This document shows positions 1 through 12,064 of a stretch of DNA of 64,000 nt, piece after piece. Position 1 is the first letter of the stretch; the number at the start of each line of letters is the position of its first letter. Under the pieces are notes generated by a model that did no database searches, had not been told where the DNA came from, and saw only the letters and a program-made list of their open reading frames with translations. The DNA is taken from the NCBI GenBank assembly GCA_012845835.1, contig JABAKD010000029.1, positions 4,428,000 through 4,491,999 of the forward strand. The letters run 5' to 3'. Made by a program: the position numbers and the translations under genes. This stretch comes from Undaria pinnatifida. Taxonomy: Eukaryota > Sar > Phaeophyceae > Laminariales > Alariaceae.

Positions 1-254
1 ATGTGATTTTGGATTTTTCGTCCTCCTGACTGTGCCATTGCTGTCTCCCTTAAATATATACAAACCCCATCCACACTCGCTCCACCTTATACTGGCTGTT
101 CTACGAACTGATTTAATACCACTCCGCACCCCTTGGCGGTAATTTATCGCTTCTACGGTCCCTCTCCGTTTCGTTTTCTATCTGTCTTACGGGCATGCGC
201 GGGGCCTCAGACAGGTGTCAGCCCCCCGCGGCTAAGCCCCTATTTTTTGCCATA

Positions 255-740
255 TACCAGGCTATACTAGCCACCTCCCCGCCGCATACAATAGCCACCG
301 CGCATTTAGTCGCCACCTCGCAATAGTGCCGCGCATTTAATCGCCACCTCGCAATAGTCCTCGCAACTGCCACGTACCGTAGTCCCTATCAGCCACTACA
401 CATACAGCAGCCCCCGCCCCTACCACGCATGCCGTAACTCCGCGCAGCGGCCGCGCATGCACTACCGGTAGCCCGCGCCCCCACGACGCATACTGTAGCC
501 CCTGCCCCGATTGCGCGTGCAGTACCCACCGACCCCACCGCGCACAGTAGCCGCCACGCATACAATAACAGAAACCCGCCGCGCATACGATAGTCACCGC
601 TTGTACAGTAGCAAAAGCCCGTCCGCATACAGTAGTCACCACGGCTGTCAGTAACGTGCAGTAGCCCTCGCCCCGCCGCACAATCAGTAGCCGCCGCGCA
701 TAATGGCCAATGCGCATCCCACGGCCGCCGCGAATGCACA
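255..740. repeat. GC-rich degenerate tandem repeat, array 1
   Basis: Many imperfect repeats of a short unit with the core CGCATACAGTAGCC, mixed with variants such as CGCGCATTTAATCGCCACC, at roughly 20 to 35 bp spacing. The antisense frames stay open only because the unit lacks stops there; the translation is low-complexity and resembles no protein. A second array of the same unit lies at 2030 to 2215. Confidence 0.6.
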
Positions 741-1144
741 GTTATCGGTGGGGCTGGATCATGCTATTCTATACGAAACAGCTGAAGTCTACAAAAACAT
801 GAGGACGGGTTTTCAGTTGGCTTTACCTCGAATTTTGTGTATCAGGTTATACCGCACCTGGCTGGACATGGACCTAGGCTAACCCTTCGCAGGCAACACC
901 GCCAATGTGGCTGGATTTGTCGTCGTCATCTGCCTTGGCCCTTATTCGGACGAATGACAGCCCGTGGCGGGTTTGTTCGATGCTGGCTTCCCGTGATGTC
1001 GTTTCTCACCTCGGCCCTTCTGGTGCTCGGGCCTGCCGCGTGTCTTGCACGTCCATTTTCCGGGTGTTGCTATTAACTAACTTTTTCTTGGGACTAAGCA
1101 CGACAGCACAAACTTAAACCCAGTATCATACAAAAAAGTAGACG
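741..1144. other. no gene seen (upstream of, or intron in, the THOC3 gene)
   Basis: Short + strand ORFs of 70 to 80 codons occur here but match neither the missing THOC3 N-terminus nor any other family I know. There is no clear splice signal joined to WD40-like sequence. It is probably intron or 5' flank of the downstream gene. Confidence 0.4.
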
Positions 1145-1352
1145 CATCCCTAGGGGCGTATATAAGCCATGCACCCCCACTGAATATAATGCTAGAAAAT
1201 ACCGATATACCTGGTACCAAGCTCCAACCCGACCAGAAGCCTAAGCCCTAACCTGGTTCGAAAACCATACGGGGTGGGATCAGGGTGTGTGTAACATAAT
1301 AAAACGGTCACTACTTGGGTGGGGGTGCGTGGCTTATATGCACCCCTAGGGC
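1145..1352. mobile_element. MITE-like element with about 35 bp terminal inverted repeats
   Basis: The left end (CCCTAGGGGCGTATATAAGCC followed by a CATGCACCCCCAC-type stretch, about 1148 to 1181) is the imperfect reverse complement of the right end (GTGGGGGTGCGTGGCTTATATGCACCCCTAGGG, about 1320 to 1351). The interior of about 140 bp is non-coding. Size and inverted ends fit a miniature inverted-repeat transposable element. A related copy follows directly at 1366. Confidence 0.65.
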
Positions 1353-1365
1353 AAAAACAAATTTT

Positions 1366-1912
1366 GCACCCCCATAGGGGTGTAAATAAGCATGCACCCC
1401 CACTTAATGTGGCACTATTTGATATTTAATCGCAGTATACCGAATATACCTAGTACCAGGCCCAATCCGACCAGAAGGCTACGCCCTAACCTAGCCCGAA
1501 AGTCATACGCGGTGGAATCGGGATTGGCACGTAACATACAAGGTTTTGGGTAGGGGTGCATGGGTTATTTTATTTTATTTTATTTATTTTTTTCGCACGC
1601 TTCTACTTTCCAGCTCCTGGACAAGCCGTGGTCACAGGTGTCGTCCCTTCTTCCCCCCGGTTCTTGCCTTCAATTTTTATCGCGCATGGTGTTCAGCAAT
1701 CCCACTGCTCGTCTTTCATCGAGTGTTGCTAACCCACACTCTCGCGTTTTCCGCAAGTCAATTTGTGCGCGCGAAAAAGTCCCCACGAATGTATACGAGT
1801 ATGCACTCGGGGGGATTCGAACTCACGAAACTGACCGATACCAGGCTCGAGGATAACCTAATACGCCACCGGGGCGACCGGCATGGGTTATGTACACCCT
1901 TAAGGTGTATAT
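1366..1912. mobile_element. second MITE of the same family, split by a SINE
   Basis: The left end (GCACCCCCATAGGGGTGTAAATAAGC) and an interior sharing blocks with the 1145 to 1352 copy (for example GACCAGAAG, CCCTAACCT, CATACG with GTGG) are followed by the start of the right inverted repeat. That repeat is interrupted at about 1568 by a SINE and resumes at 1881 to 1910 with TGTACACCCTTAAGGTGTAT. Without the insertion the element would be about 225 bp, close to its neighbour. Confidence 0.6.
1569..1880 (-). mobile_element. tRNA-derived SINE, full copy with 11 bp target-site duplication
   Basis: Read on the minus strand, the head (right end) starts CGGTCGCCCCGGTGGCGTAT, giving an A-box-like TGGCGTATTAGG, and has the B-box GTTCGAATCC about 40 nt later. 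A unique body follows, and the element ends in an A-rich tail, seen on the + strand as TTTTATTTTATTTATTTTTTT. The 11 bp GCATGGGTTAT flanks it directly at 1558 to 1568 and 1881 to 1891, a target-site duplication. The body matches copies at 23329 to 23630 and 10165 to 10300. Confidence 0.8.
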
Positions 1913-2029
1913 ATTTTTTTCGCGTATCATACCCCGGGTATCGGGCCTTTTTATTGATATTCGTGGCCAAGCATTCATTACTTCGAATGGTCCGCCACTT
2001 TTTCGGGCCAAAACAGGCCTCCAGTCCTA

Positions 2030-2215
2030 CTGCAAACAGTAGCCCCCGCCCCCGCTGAGCGTGCAACAGCCGCCCCCACGCATGTTTTAGTCGCCGCGTG
2101 TACACAGTAGCCGAACGCCGCGCGCGTACAACAGCCACCGCTGTAGTCACCATAACCGTAGCGACCATGCAGAAGCCCCAACCCCCCCCGTGCAAACAGC
2201 AGCCGCCGCGGCACA
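2030..2215. repeat. GC-rich degenerate tandem repeat, array 2
   Basis: Imperfect CAGTAGCC / CAACAGCC / CGCGCGTACA units of the same kind as in the array at 255 to 740. It sits just upstream of the first recognisable THOC3 exon, so it is probably intronic. Confidence 0.5.
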
Positions 2216-2457
2216 CAGACTGGTGATGGAGAGGGGGAGCTGAAGCGTAAATGAATACGAAAAATGCCCACATTTGAAGGGGTTGAGAGGCGTTGGGTTT
2301 AGTAGGGGTTGGGGGATTAAAAAAAAAAAGCACGCTACGACAGGGGTAGCTTTTTGTTGGGGACACAACGAGCAGGCTATTTCCTCTCTCTCCCTAACCC
2401 ACCCTCGGGTTGCTGCTTGGTTTGCCTCTGATGCATGGTGTGGCTGTGGGCGGTCAG

Positions 2458-5400
2458 GGTGAAGTCGAGCTTCCTCGCGCACTCGACGAAGGATCAGGTT
2501 GAAGGCCTGGATTGGCACCCTCTGGACAAGAACCAGCTCGCAACGTGCTCGGCCGACAAGGTCATGAAGGTGCGTGAATGCCCCCCCTCCTACGGTTGTC
2601 GGGTTGTTTTTTTGCGGTCAATCTTTGCTTTCTAGGGGTAGGAATACGATATCGGTACACACTTTTTAGCACTTACCGGTTTTTTTTTTATGATCCTTAC
2701 ATGAGGAGCTCTGTACCTCGTCCAGCGACGTTTTTTTTTGGAAAAAAAATCGACGCGTGCTATCATAAATCGAAGATTCCACGGCAGGGGTTGCAGTTGT
2801 TGGATTGACTAATGGTGTGTGACCGGCTGAGCTCCTCAAGCGTGGAACTATGGGTTAGTAGTGATCGTTTGGCGAGTAGATCTGTTCTATTAATAGGACT
2901 AGCGCATAGAAGTGTTGGTCGGGTTGCGCGACCGAAGAGTGTCTTTACGGTCACGCTTCTGGTGAGATGTTGAGCTCCTCGCGTTAGGAGGTCAGAAAAT
3001 TGTTAGAATCTGCTGCACCCCTATTATAGCGTGGGATGACTACTGGGTAGAAACAAGTTTTTTTGGGGGGGGGCGAGGGCTTACGTGTGGAGATCTATTC
3101 CCTGTACCTGACCTAGGAACCGAATTTGAAAACAGTCGTACCCTAAGGGCGATGCACAATCCCATGGGCCAGACTCGTGCTACGGTAGAGGTGCATCTAT
3201 TTTTTTCTGAGGCCTCTTAATTTCAGGAGCTCTATTCCCCATCCAACAAAATTGATTTAGAGAAAAACGAAAAAGCGCAACCCGCCGAGCAATCCCATAG
3301 CTTAAGTAGCCTAAGTATTCTGAAGAAAAGAAAAAACTCGAAAAAACGAGTGAAATTTCGACGATTTTGGGTTAAGGAGCACTGCTATTCAGGAAAAAAA
3401 ATAGCCATGAAGTGCTGCGTACCTTTATCGTAGCACGCGCGACCCAACTTTGGTTGGGTAGCAGTTGGGTAGGAAAAATGTATTAATAATAGTATCGAAA
3501 CCGTCGAATGTATTAATATTAGTATCGAAATAGTCGAATGTCACAGTCCAAGGCCGACACCCAACCTACAAAAAAGTACGGTTACCTCGAATTTGGGTGA
3601 GAAGCACGTTTTCCAACGATTTAGATCGTTTCTATTTTCCAACCTATTTTTCTGGTGGGTTGGTTGGCCTTGGGTGTGTGATGACATTTCGTCGGTTTGA
3701 ATACTAATGATATGTTTCTTCCCAAACCCAAACGAATTTTGGAAATCGCAGTACCCTGCTCTAGCAAAAAATATTGCAAACACTTTTTTTTCGTGTAGAG
3801 TGGTCGCAACGAATAGCCCAAGTGGGCTGGCCTTTTTTTCAATAATGAGCACGACTAGCCCAAGCAGTGCAATCTCAGTTTTCGGCTACTTATTTTTTTT
3901 TCCGTTAGTTTTCAAGAGTTTTTCTATACCCAGGTCAGTATGCCTAGCAACGACTTAGGCAGGGGAATTTTTCGACAAGGTTCAATCTTTCCAGGATTTG
4001 TTGACTCACTAGTGTGAGGAGGCGAAATCGTGGTCCGCAGTTCGTAGATCGTGGTCTACAGATCGGATCAAATAAAAATATCAAACGAGGCGAATCCGCG
4101 ATTCTCGCCCGTTTCTGGCCGGTTTTGGGTCAGGGTTGGGGTCAAGGTCAGGTTTAGGGTTAGGGTTAGGTTTAGGAGTTGGGTTGGGTCTACGCCCGTG
4201 CCTTGGCCACACCAGCGGAAGCGTCTCTTAGCACCACTAACCTTTGTGGCAATCAATAGCCCGACCCTAGGGAGATATATCCTATGTAGGTTCTAGGGGT
4301 CCTCCAGGTACCAGGTCCTCCAGGTACCAGGCATAATGGATTGCTGTATAATACTTTTATGCATGTACGACAGAAGCATTGACAGCTCCCACAGGTTGCG
4401 GGTTTGTATCATGGAACTCGTCGTCGTTCCTGCTTGTTGATCCTCATTTTAGATGCACGTACTCGATTAACAATGTACGAGCGTTTCTGCTGTGTTTACG
4501 GGGATACCGGGCATTGCAGGGTATTGTACTGTTTTATTTTCTGCTGTTAATTTTGACACGGGGTTTGAGTTGCGAAGACGGGGCGAGCTGAAGAATACGT
4601 GCAAAGACAGTCGTAGATGGGGTAGCAAAAAAAATACGTTTGTGTATCGATTAAAATACCGATACTCGTACATACCTGGTCCTTTTTTGTTGGTTTTCAG
4701 TTTTTGTGCGTATTGCTGTACGCGCATTTTTTTCGTTGGCGTAGGTGTGTCTGCTGACCGTTTGTGTTAGTGCATTCGTGCCTGCTGCCTTTCGTCGGGG
4801 ATTTTCACTGGTCATGACCCGGTCCATGGGTCGGACCAAGAGATTTTCGCAAACTCGCCGGTCGAATCGGGTCAAGTGAGGAGGTGGTGGGAAACTGACG
4901 GGTTGGATCGGTTGAGACGGAAGGCTTTCTAATCTCACGGGTCAGGGTCGGGTCTCTCTGACTTGAGCCGACCAGCGATAAGCGACCCAGCATATAAACA
5001 GGCCTGCTGCTGCTGCTGCTGCCGCTGCTGCTGCTGCTGCCGCTGCTGCTGCTGCTGCTTCGGTGCGTTTTATAAGTTTTGCTGCTGTGACTACCCACCA
5101 GAAGTAGAAGCTATTAATCGGACGCCAAGGAAAAGATCTTTCAACGAGCGTCTATTAGATGCCGCGCCCGCCACTGTCGCTACTGGTGCGGCTGCTGCGT
5201 TTCTTCTGAGTAATTTGCGGCTGCTGTTGTTTTTTTTGCCGCTGCTGCGGCTGCTGCTGCTGTTGTTGCTGCTGCCACTGAATCTGGTGCTTATTTTTCT
5301 GCCGCTCTTGATGCCGCTGTACTTGATGCTTTTGCGTCTGCTTCTGCTGCTGCCGCCTCTGCTGCTGCCGCTTCTGCTCTTGATCCTGCTGCCGCCGCCA

Positions 5401-8400
5401 ACAAGGTTTGGGACGCGCGCACCCCGGGCAGGCCTGTGCAGGAACACACCTCGGACGGTGACAACCTCAGCCTCACTTACAGCCCGAATGGACACTACAT
5501 CGCCATGGGGTGGGTGCACTGTGTGTTCGTGTTGGTGTTGATGGTGTTGATAGTTGTGATTATATTGCTGGTGATGGTGGTAGTGGTCGTGAGGATGGTG
5601 TTGTCATGGTGTTGATGCTGTTGGTGGTGGTGTTGCCGTTCATAGTGTTGGTGGTATTGGTAGTGTTGTGGCAATAGCGCTCTAGGTGTTGGTTGTGGTG
5701 TTGGTGTTGGTGCTGGTGCTTGTGGTGGTGGCGTTGGCGACAGTGCTGGTATTGGTGTTGACATAGGCGTTCGTATTACTGTAGTGTTATTGGTGGCCGT
5801 GGTGCTGGGGTGTTAGTGGAGGTGTCGGTGTGGTTGGTGTTTGTGGCGATGGTGGCGGTGCTATGGTTGGCGTTGTAGGTTGACATTGGTGATGACGATG
5901 AAGTTGTTGGATGCTGGTGGTGGTGGTTGTGACGGTGGTCGTCTTTGTTGTGGTTGTGGTCGTGTTGAAACTTCTCCTGCGTCTGCGCAAGCAGCAGCGG
6001 CAGTGAACGTCGTTCGTGGGCGCGCTCTTTCGTATGTGCTTGTATTTTTACGTATATCGCCACCCCCCCCCCCCCTTATCGCTCCCGCGACGCCGAAGAA
6101 AGCCGCGGGCGCATTCCACCACAGGGGTATCACCTAATTTACCCGAGGCTCCTCGCTCGAGGGGTTCTCTTCCTCTCCCAAACACTGTCTTTGACGACAA
6201 CTGAAAGTGCAAACCGATGGACGATTCCTTGGCCTATCTACTCTAAGGCTACAGCGAACAATATGATACCAGGTGGATATATTGGTTTCAACTTTTGTAC
6301 CCCTCAATGCGACTAAGGTATCAGCGCGTAAAATGATCATGGACAGATTTCGCCCTTGTCAAAACGCAGGGGATTCGTATATATTCGAAAGAGTAAAAAC
6401 GCGCGACCGGAGTATCACGCAGCCTGCAAAGATGGGTATCGACCCATAAATCGACCGAACTCACAAGCTGACATATTTGAAACGTTTTATGATAATATGG
6501 TAGAAACCAGATGGCATTCCAGAGACGTTGGGCAGTGTAGCCAATAGTTGACCACTGTAGTAGTATCGCACCGTCAGTCAGAAATCTGTAGGGTAAACAG
6601 TGCTATTATACCGCCATCGCAGCACGCGTCTTCCATGAAAAGTGGGACCCCAACCCCTAGGCCCCATGCGCTGCCCGCGTGCTACGTATACAGACGCGGC
6701 CTTAAAGACAGGGGTCCAGCAATGTTTGGGAGGCTCCTACCCTTGTTCGGAGCCCTCTAGTTTTTTTCAGCCAAATGCTGACGATTACGTTCGAGGAAAA
6801 TGAATGTTCAACCCGACGAACAGTCCCATGGCCTAGATATTTGCCGTCTTATTCACTATTTTACTAATTTGCTAACGGAGTACAGCGTGGTAATGCGTGA
6901 ATGGGATTTTAAATATGTTGGACGATTCCTCAATCGAGGATCTCCGTCAGCTAGAAACCCGCTGGCCAAAAAGGTGCCACTCCTATCGTAGCATTTGGTA
7001 CGGTCTTCAGAGCCCCAAAATTCCTCCCTATACTATTTTCAATTAATTTGTCCCCAAAAACGGGTTTGCAGTTGTAAAGGCGTTAAGGTATTTGGGCAGA
7101 TCAGGGTGGGAACGACGCCGTCAGCGCAGCCCATATTATACATATTCTTCTGAATTCCCACCCCAGCTTTGGAACCCTCCCCCACCCCCCCCGCCCCTGC
7201 ACCTCTCGATGCCGGCGTTTGTCGCTCTCTAATGTTTAGATTTTTTATCTGTCTTGTGTATTTTTCGGTGTCGTTTTATTGCTCTTAGGTCTGTCTGTCT
7301 GTCTTTCTGTCTTTGTGTTTCCGTCTGTATACCCCTATTTGACTGTCCTTCTCCTTTCTCTTGCCTCTCCATTTGTCCCTTCGTCTCTCTGCACTGTTCT
7401 CTGTGTTTGTCTGTGTGCCTGCCTGTGTCACTTATTTGCCTATGCCTGCTCCTCCGCTTCGCTTTGTCTGTCTTTGTCTCTTCTTCTCTTTGCGCCATTC
7501 TATGTCTTCCCCGCTGTGTGTCTCTGGATCTCTCCGCCTCCTTGTCTTGTCCCCCTTTGACAACGATATATACATGAATGTTTGCTCTCGGCGAATAGGA
7601 GCACGCGCAAGGAGAAAAACATGGACACCGACATCCTCGGAATCTACGACATCCGGACCAAGAAGAAGCTCAAGTCTGTGAGAAACCCCCCCTCTCAGAG
7701 AGTTTTCATAGAGAGTCTTCGCACAGAGCCTTGAGAGAGAAGGATGGGCTTCAGGGAGATTGAGCGTTCATGGAGAGCCTTGATAGGGCTAGCTTCCTAG
7801 AGAGCGTTTGGATAGGGAGATACCACATAACTCGCAATATAGCACACCCCCGCGGACGATTTTCGAAGCTATTTTTTGTTTACGGTGGGGAGAGTTCCAC
7901 CGCCGATTCATACGTCTGTGGAAAGATCTCGATGGAACTTTTTCAACGCTGCCATTTTCGTCGTTCAATCCCCCCCCCCCCACCGCCCTAAATTCCGGGG
8001 CTTTTCACGTGTCGAATCGCTTCTCGCGGGTCGGATGGGAAGGCCGTGACCCGAGCTGACCCATGAGATTTGAAAACCGCCTGACCCGACCCGATACGAC
8101 GCGTGACGTTTCGAACACCTCCTGACCCGACCAAACCCAACCCGACCCGACCCGATACGACGCGTGAGGTTTCGACCACCTCCTGACCCGACCGAACCCA
8201 ACCCGACCCGACCCGATCCGACCCGACCCGACCCGACCCGACCCGACCCGACCCGACCCGACCCGACCCGACCCGACCCGACCCGACCCGACCCGACCCG
8301 ACCCGACCCGACCCGACCCGACCCGATCCGACTTGACCCGCGTGTGTTTGAAAACCTTCTGACGCGACCCGCGGACGGAGTCATGGCCCGTGAATAGCCC

Positions 8401-11400
8401 TGCTTGGTTTGGGGAAAATCGACCCGGAATTTCGTCGAAGGGGAGTGTGTCATCTTGCGTATTTTATGGTATCCCCCATAGAAACCATTTAGAGAGAGAG
8501 AGAGCTTTCATAGGGAGAAGCCGTTTAGAGAGAGAGACTCCATAGAGAGATTACAAGGGGAGAGGGGCTTCAGAGAGAAAGTGGGAGTTCATAGAGACCC
8601 TTCGTGGAGTTAGTTCAGAGAGAGGGAGAGGGACAGAGCTTCATAGAGGGGACTTAGAGAGATAGCCGCCATAAAAAACATTCAGAAAGTGACAGAAAGA
8701 ATGACAGAGAGTACTAATAGGGAAAACACCCGGAGAGACGGCCTCGACAGAGAGCTTTCAGAGATAAAGAGAGTTCGTAGGGACCTCTGGAAGAGATAAA
8801 CTTCGTAGGGACACTTCAGAGAGAGGGGAGTGCTTCCAATTTTAGAGTATTTCGAGAGAGATATGGGTCGTAGAGAGCGTTAAGATATATTAGGTACTTT
8901 CATGGAGAGAGATTCATGTAAGGCCTTTGGGTAGAGATGTTGCCTTGATATTAACGCCTGGAGGTCTTTCGTGTACAGTAGAGATATCGCTCAGAGTGAG
9001 ATCCTAGATAGAGCGATGAGAGATAGAGCTTTCAGAGTGAGATAACGCCTTCAGAAAGAGAAACTCCATGGAGAGTGTTCGGCGAGAGGTCAATCCCGAT
9101 GGAGGCTTCATTACTTGGAAAACGGTCGGAGGGGGAAGTATTCCCCGGTTGCATTTAGTCGATTTTCCAACCGCCATCGGGGTGGGAGGATGTGGAGGAG
9201 GGGATTGAGGTCGGTGTCTATGCCATTTTTCCGAGTAGCTCGTGTGACCACCAAAAACCATGTGATACGGTGATACCGTTATGGCATTAGCATGGTAATC
9301 GTGTACTTCTTCGATGTGACGTATCACGATACGATATATTAGGGTATCACTATAGTCACGTAATATTATATGTTATTTTGTTTCACGGCTTCGTACTTTA
9401 AAGATATCATATGTTGACGGCGGCTTCTTCGCGGTTTTCCGTTTTGTTCTCCACGGTTTTCCGCGCCCCTCCCCCCTTTATTTCACGACCCCTCCCCCCT
9501 TGCCACACCCCCCCCCCCTCCTCTTTCCGTTAATCTCTTCACCCCTCCATATCTTCCCTCTTCCCCCCGTCGCCTCCTCCTGTCCGTCCCCCCCTGCGTC
9601 GCCTCGCGCCCCCTCACGCCTTTCTATCCACCCCTCTTCCCCTCGCCCCGTTGTTGCTTACCCCCCGTATTTTCCTCTCTCCGCCGCCCCCCATCCTCCC
9701 CCCGCTCGCCGCTCACCCGCCTCTTCTCCTCTTCTTATTTCCCCCCCCCCCGCTCTTGCCGTTCGCCCTTTGACACACTTGTGCTTGGGGGCTTCCACAG
9801 GTAAAATTTCCGTTCGCAGTGTTCGACTACAAGTGGTCGCCTAACGGGGAGTACATCATCCACTCTTCCGAGAAGGGGAAGATCGACGTAAGTGTCAATC
9901 AATTGTCTTGTCGCTTTGGGTCTGTTATTCGTTGTTGCCATTTATTGTTTTGCTTTGCTCCACCCCTGCGTCCATAGGAAGGGGCGTGTGTTTTTTGTCA
10001 TCAGTGGTGCCGAGTGGAAGCCTTGTCAAATTCCTGTGTTGAACGGTGTCCCATGTTGGAATAATTCGCCTGTTGAAACTGTTCAGTGTTTTGGAAGGGT
10101 TTCCATTTCGCTTTTTTTGATCATGGCTCGTTCTTTCCACCGCAACTCTTATTAAATAGGAGGTTTTACCCTCGGCGGCCTTCTGGGCAAGCCGTGGTCA
10201 CACATGTTCCGTCTCCCTTCTGGGTACATGCCTTCATTTGTATCGCGCCGAGGGCTCAGCAATCCGGCTTCTCGTCGATTGCCATCGAAGTTTGCCAAGA
10301 AGCGCAACCGCTCTTTCGGCGATGGAAGAAGATGCTCAGAAAATGTTTTGTGCACAGTATAGTACGCCAGCCAAGATTCGCGACCCAGCGCAACCTCCGG
10401 CAAGGATTGCAGTCGAATTGCTGTCGACGAGTGCTGTGGTAGGGAGGTCCTCTTTTTGCCTACTTAGTTCTGTCGCTTTCTCACCTTGGATGTCAGGAGG
10501 CGACGGTTTGGGGCGCAGTCAGGCACGCCTTCACGATCTCCCACACTAAACCTAGTATTTTTCGTTTAGATGACCGTCCGTCACATGCCTAAATGTTCGT
10601 GTCTCCTGACGCGTTTGTTGGTCACGGCATGGGTATCCCATTCGTATAAAGACGTGAAGTCGGACGCGTGCCCCTCTTTTTCTTCCGTTGCTCTTGGCGT
10701 CCGGTTTCTCCCCCCTCCCTTCCCCCGTACTTTATTATTCTTTTGATGAAACGGTTTCGGATTTTTGGTCCTCGCTGTACGGTCGGTTTGTCACTTCTCG
10801 TGGCACGGATTTCCTATTCGTGTGTACGAGTATAAACATGTAAAGCCGTGAATGTGCTCCTCTTTTTTCTCTTACTCATCCCGCCTCGTTCTCCTCAACC
10901 CCCTTCCTTATGGTTCTTATGGTTCTTCTGATAAAATTGTTTTCACTTTTGAACCATCACTACACGATCGGTATGTTACATATCACGGCATGAGCTTCCT
11001 ATTTGTATACACGAGTATGAGTATGAAGATGCAAAACCGTCAATGTGCTAGTCTTTTTCCCCTGTTACTCGTGATGCCCCGTTTATCGCCCTCGCCTCTC
11101 GTGTGATTCTTGCGATCAAGGGGTTTATATATTTGAACTTGTAACTATGTGGTCGGCTTCCCTCTGCCAGTGCTCGCCGCATGAGAGTCCTATTCGTGCT
11201 ATCAATCGTACCACACGGTCGAACCGCGTATATGCTCCTCTTTTTTCTGTTACTGACGCCCCGCCTCCCCCCCGACTGCCCCATTCATAGAGTCTTCTGA
11301 TCAAGCATTAATGTTTTTTCAGCCTTAACTATGCTGTCCGTTTCTCACTGCTCACGACATGAGTTTCCTTTTCGTACGTATATCAAGATGTCAAAGCCGT

Positions 11401-11960
11401 AAATGTGCTCTTTTTGTCTCTCTTACTAACCCCGCCCCCTCCCTCCCCCCAAGCCGCCGCCGCCCTGGTCGGTGAAAACCCGAGATGCTCCGTCCCGGCA
11501 TTGTAGGTTTAATAGCTATGGTGATACCACTACGGCCACGCATGAACATCGAATACACCCCCCCGCCCTCCCGTACGATCTTTCTGTTGAAACGGTTTCA
11601 TTTTAACAGCGTAACTACACGGTCTGTTACGTGCAGCCCATTTTCTGATAAAGATGTCTAGTGTTTTTAACCGTAGCTACGTATACGGTGCGTTTCTCCC
11701 TGCCCACGGAATGCGCTACCTATTCGCATGAGTACGAATTTGCAGTCTAAAGCCGGGAATAGGCTTGAGCTTTTTTTTTTCTCGTACTCATTCCGCCCGG
11801 TTTTGCCCCGCCCCCTCCCGGCCGGGTGTCCAGATTAATGCGTTCGGACCTACGAAGCCTCTTTCTCGCGTCAAGTCCACGCCGGCTGCTCACACCGCTG
11901 CGTGTCACGGGTTGGACATCGATCCGTTCAATAGGCGAGGTTGCTGTCGCTGTTGTTGTT

Positions 11961-12013
<53 letters not shown>

Positions 12014-12030
12014 AGTTGTTGTTGTTGTAG

Positions 12031-12064
<34 letters not shown>

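Noticed and set aside
837-1117. Two overlapping + strand ORFs as the missing first exon of THOC3
   Set aside because: Neither frame contains WD40-like sequence resembling the THOC3 N-terminus, and the phase needed before 2458 (two bases) could not be matched to a donor.
1758-2366. A 202-codon minus-strand ORF
   Set aside because: It crosses the SINE, the MITE end and the GC-rich repeat array, so it cannot be one gene.
5091-5764. Ser/Arg-rich and Thr/His-rich minus-strand ORFs
   Set aside because: They are translations of CTG and GGTGTT microsatellites in a THOC3 intron.
8164-8453. Pro-Asp-Thr or Arg-Val-Gly repeat proteins
   Set aside because: Both are readings of the CCCGA pentanucleotide array, open only because five-base units repeat without stops.
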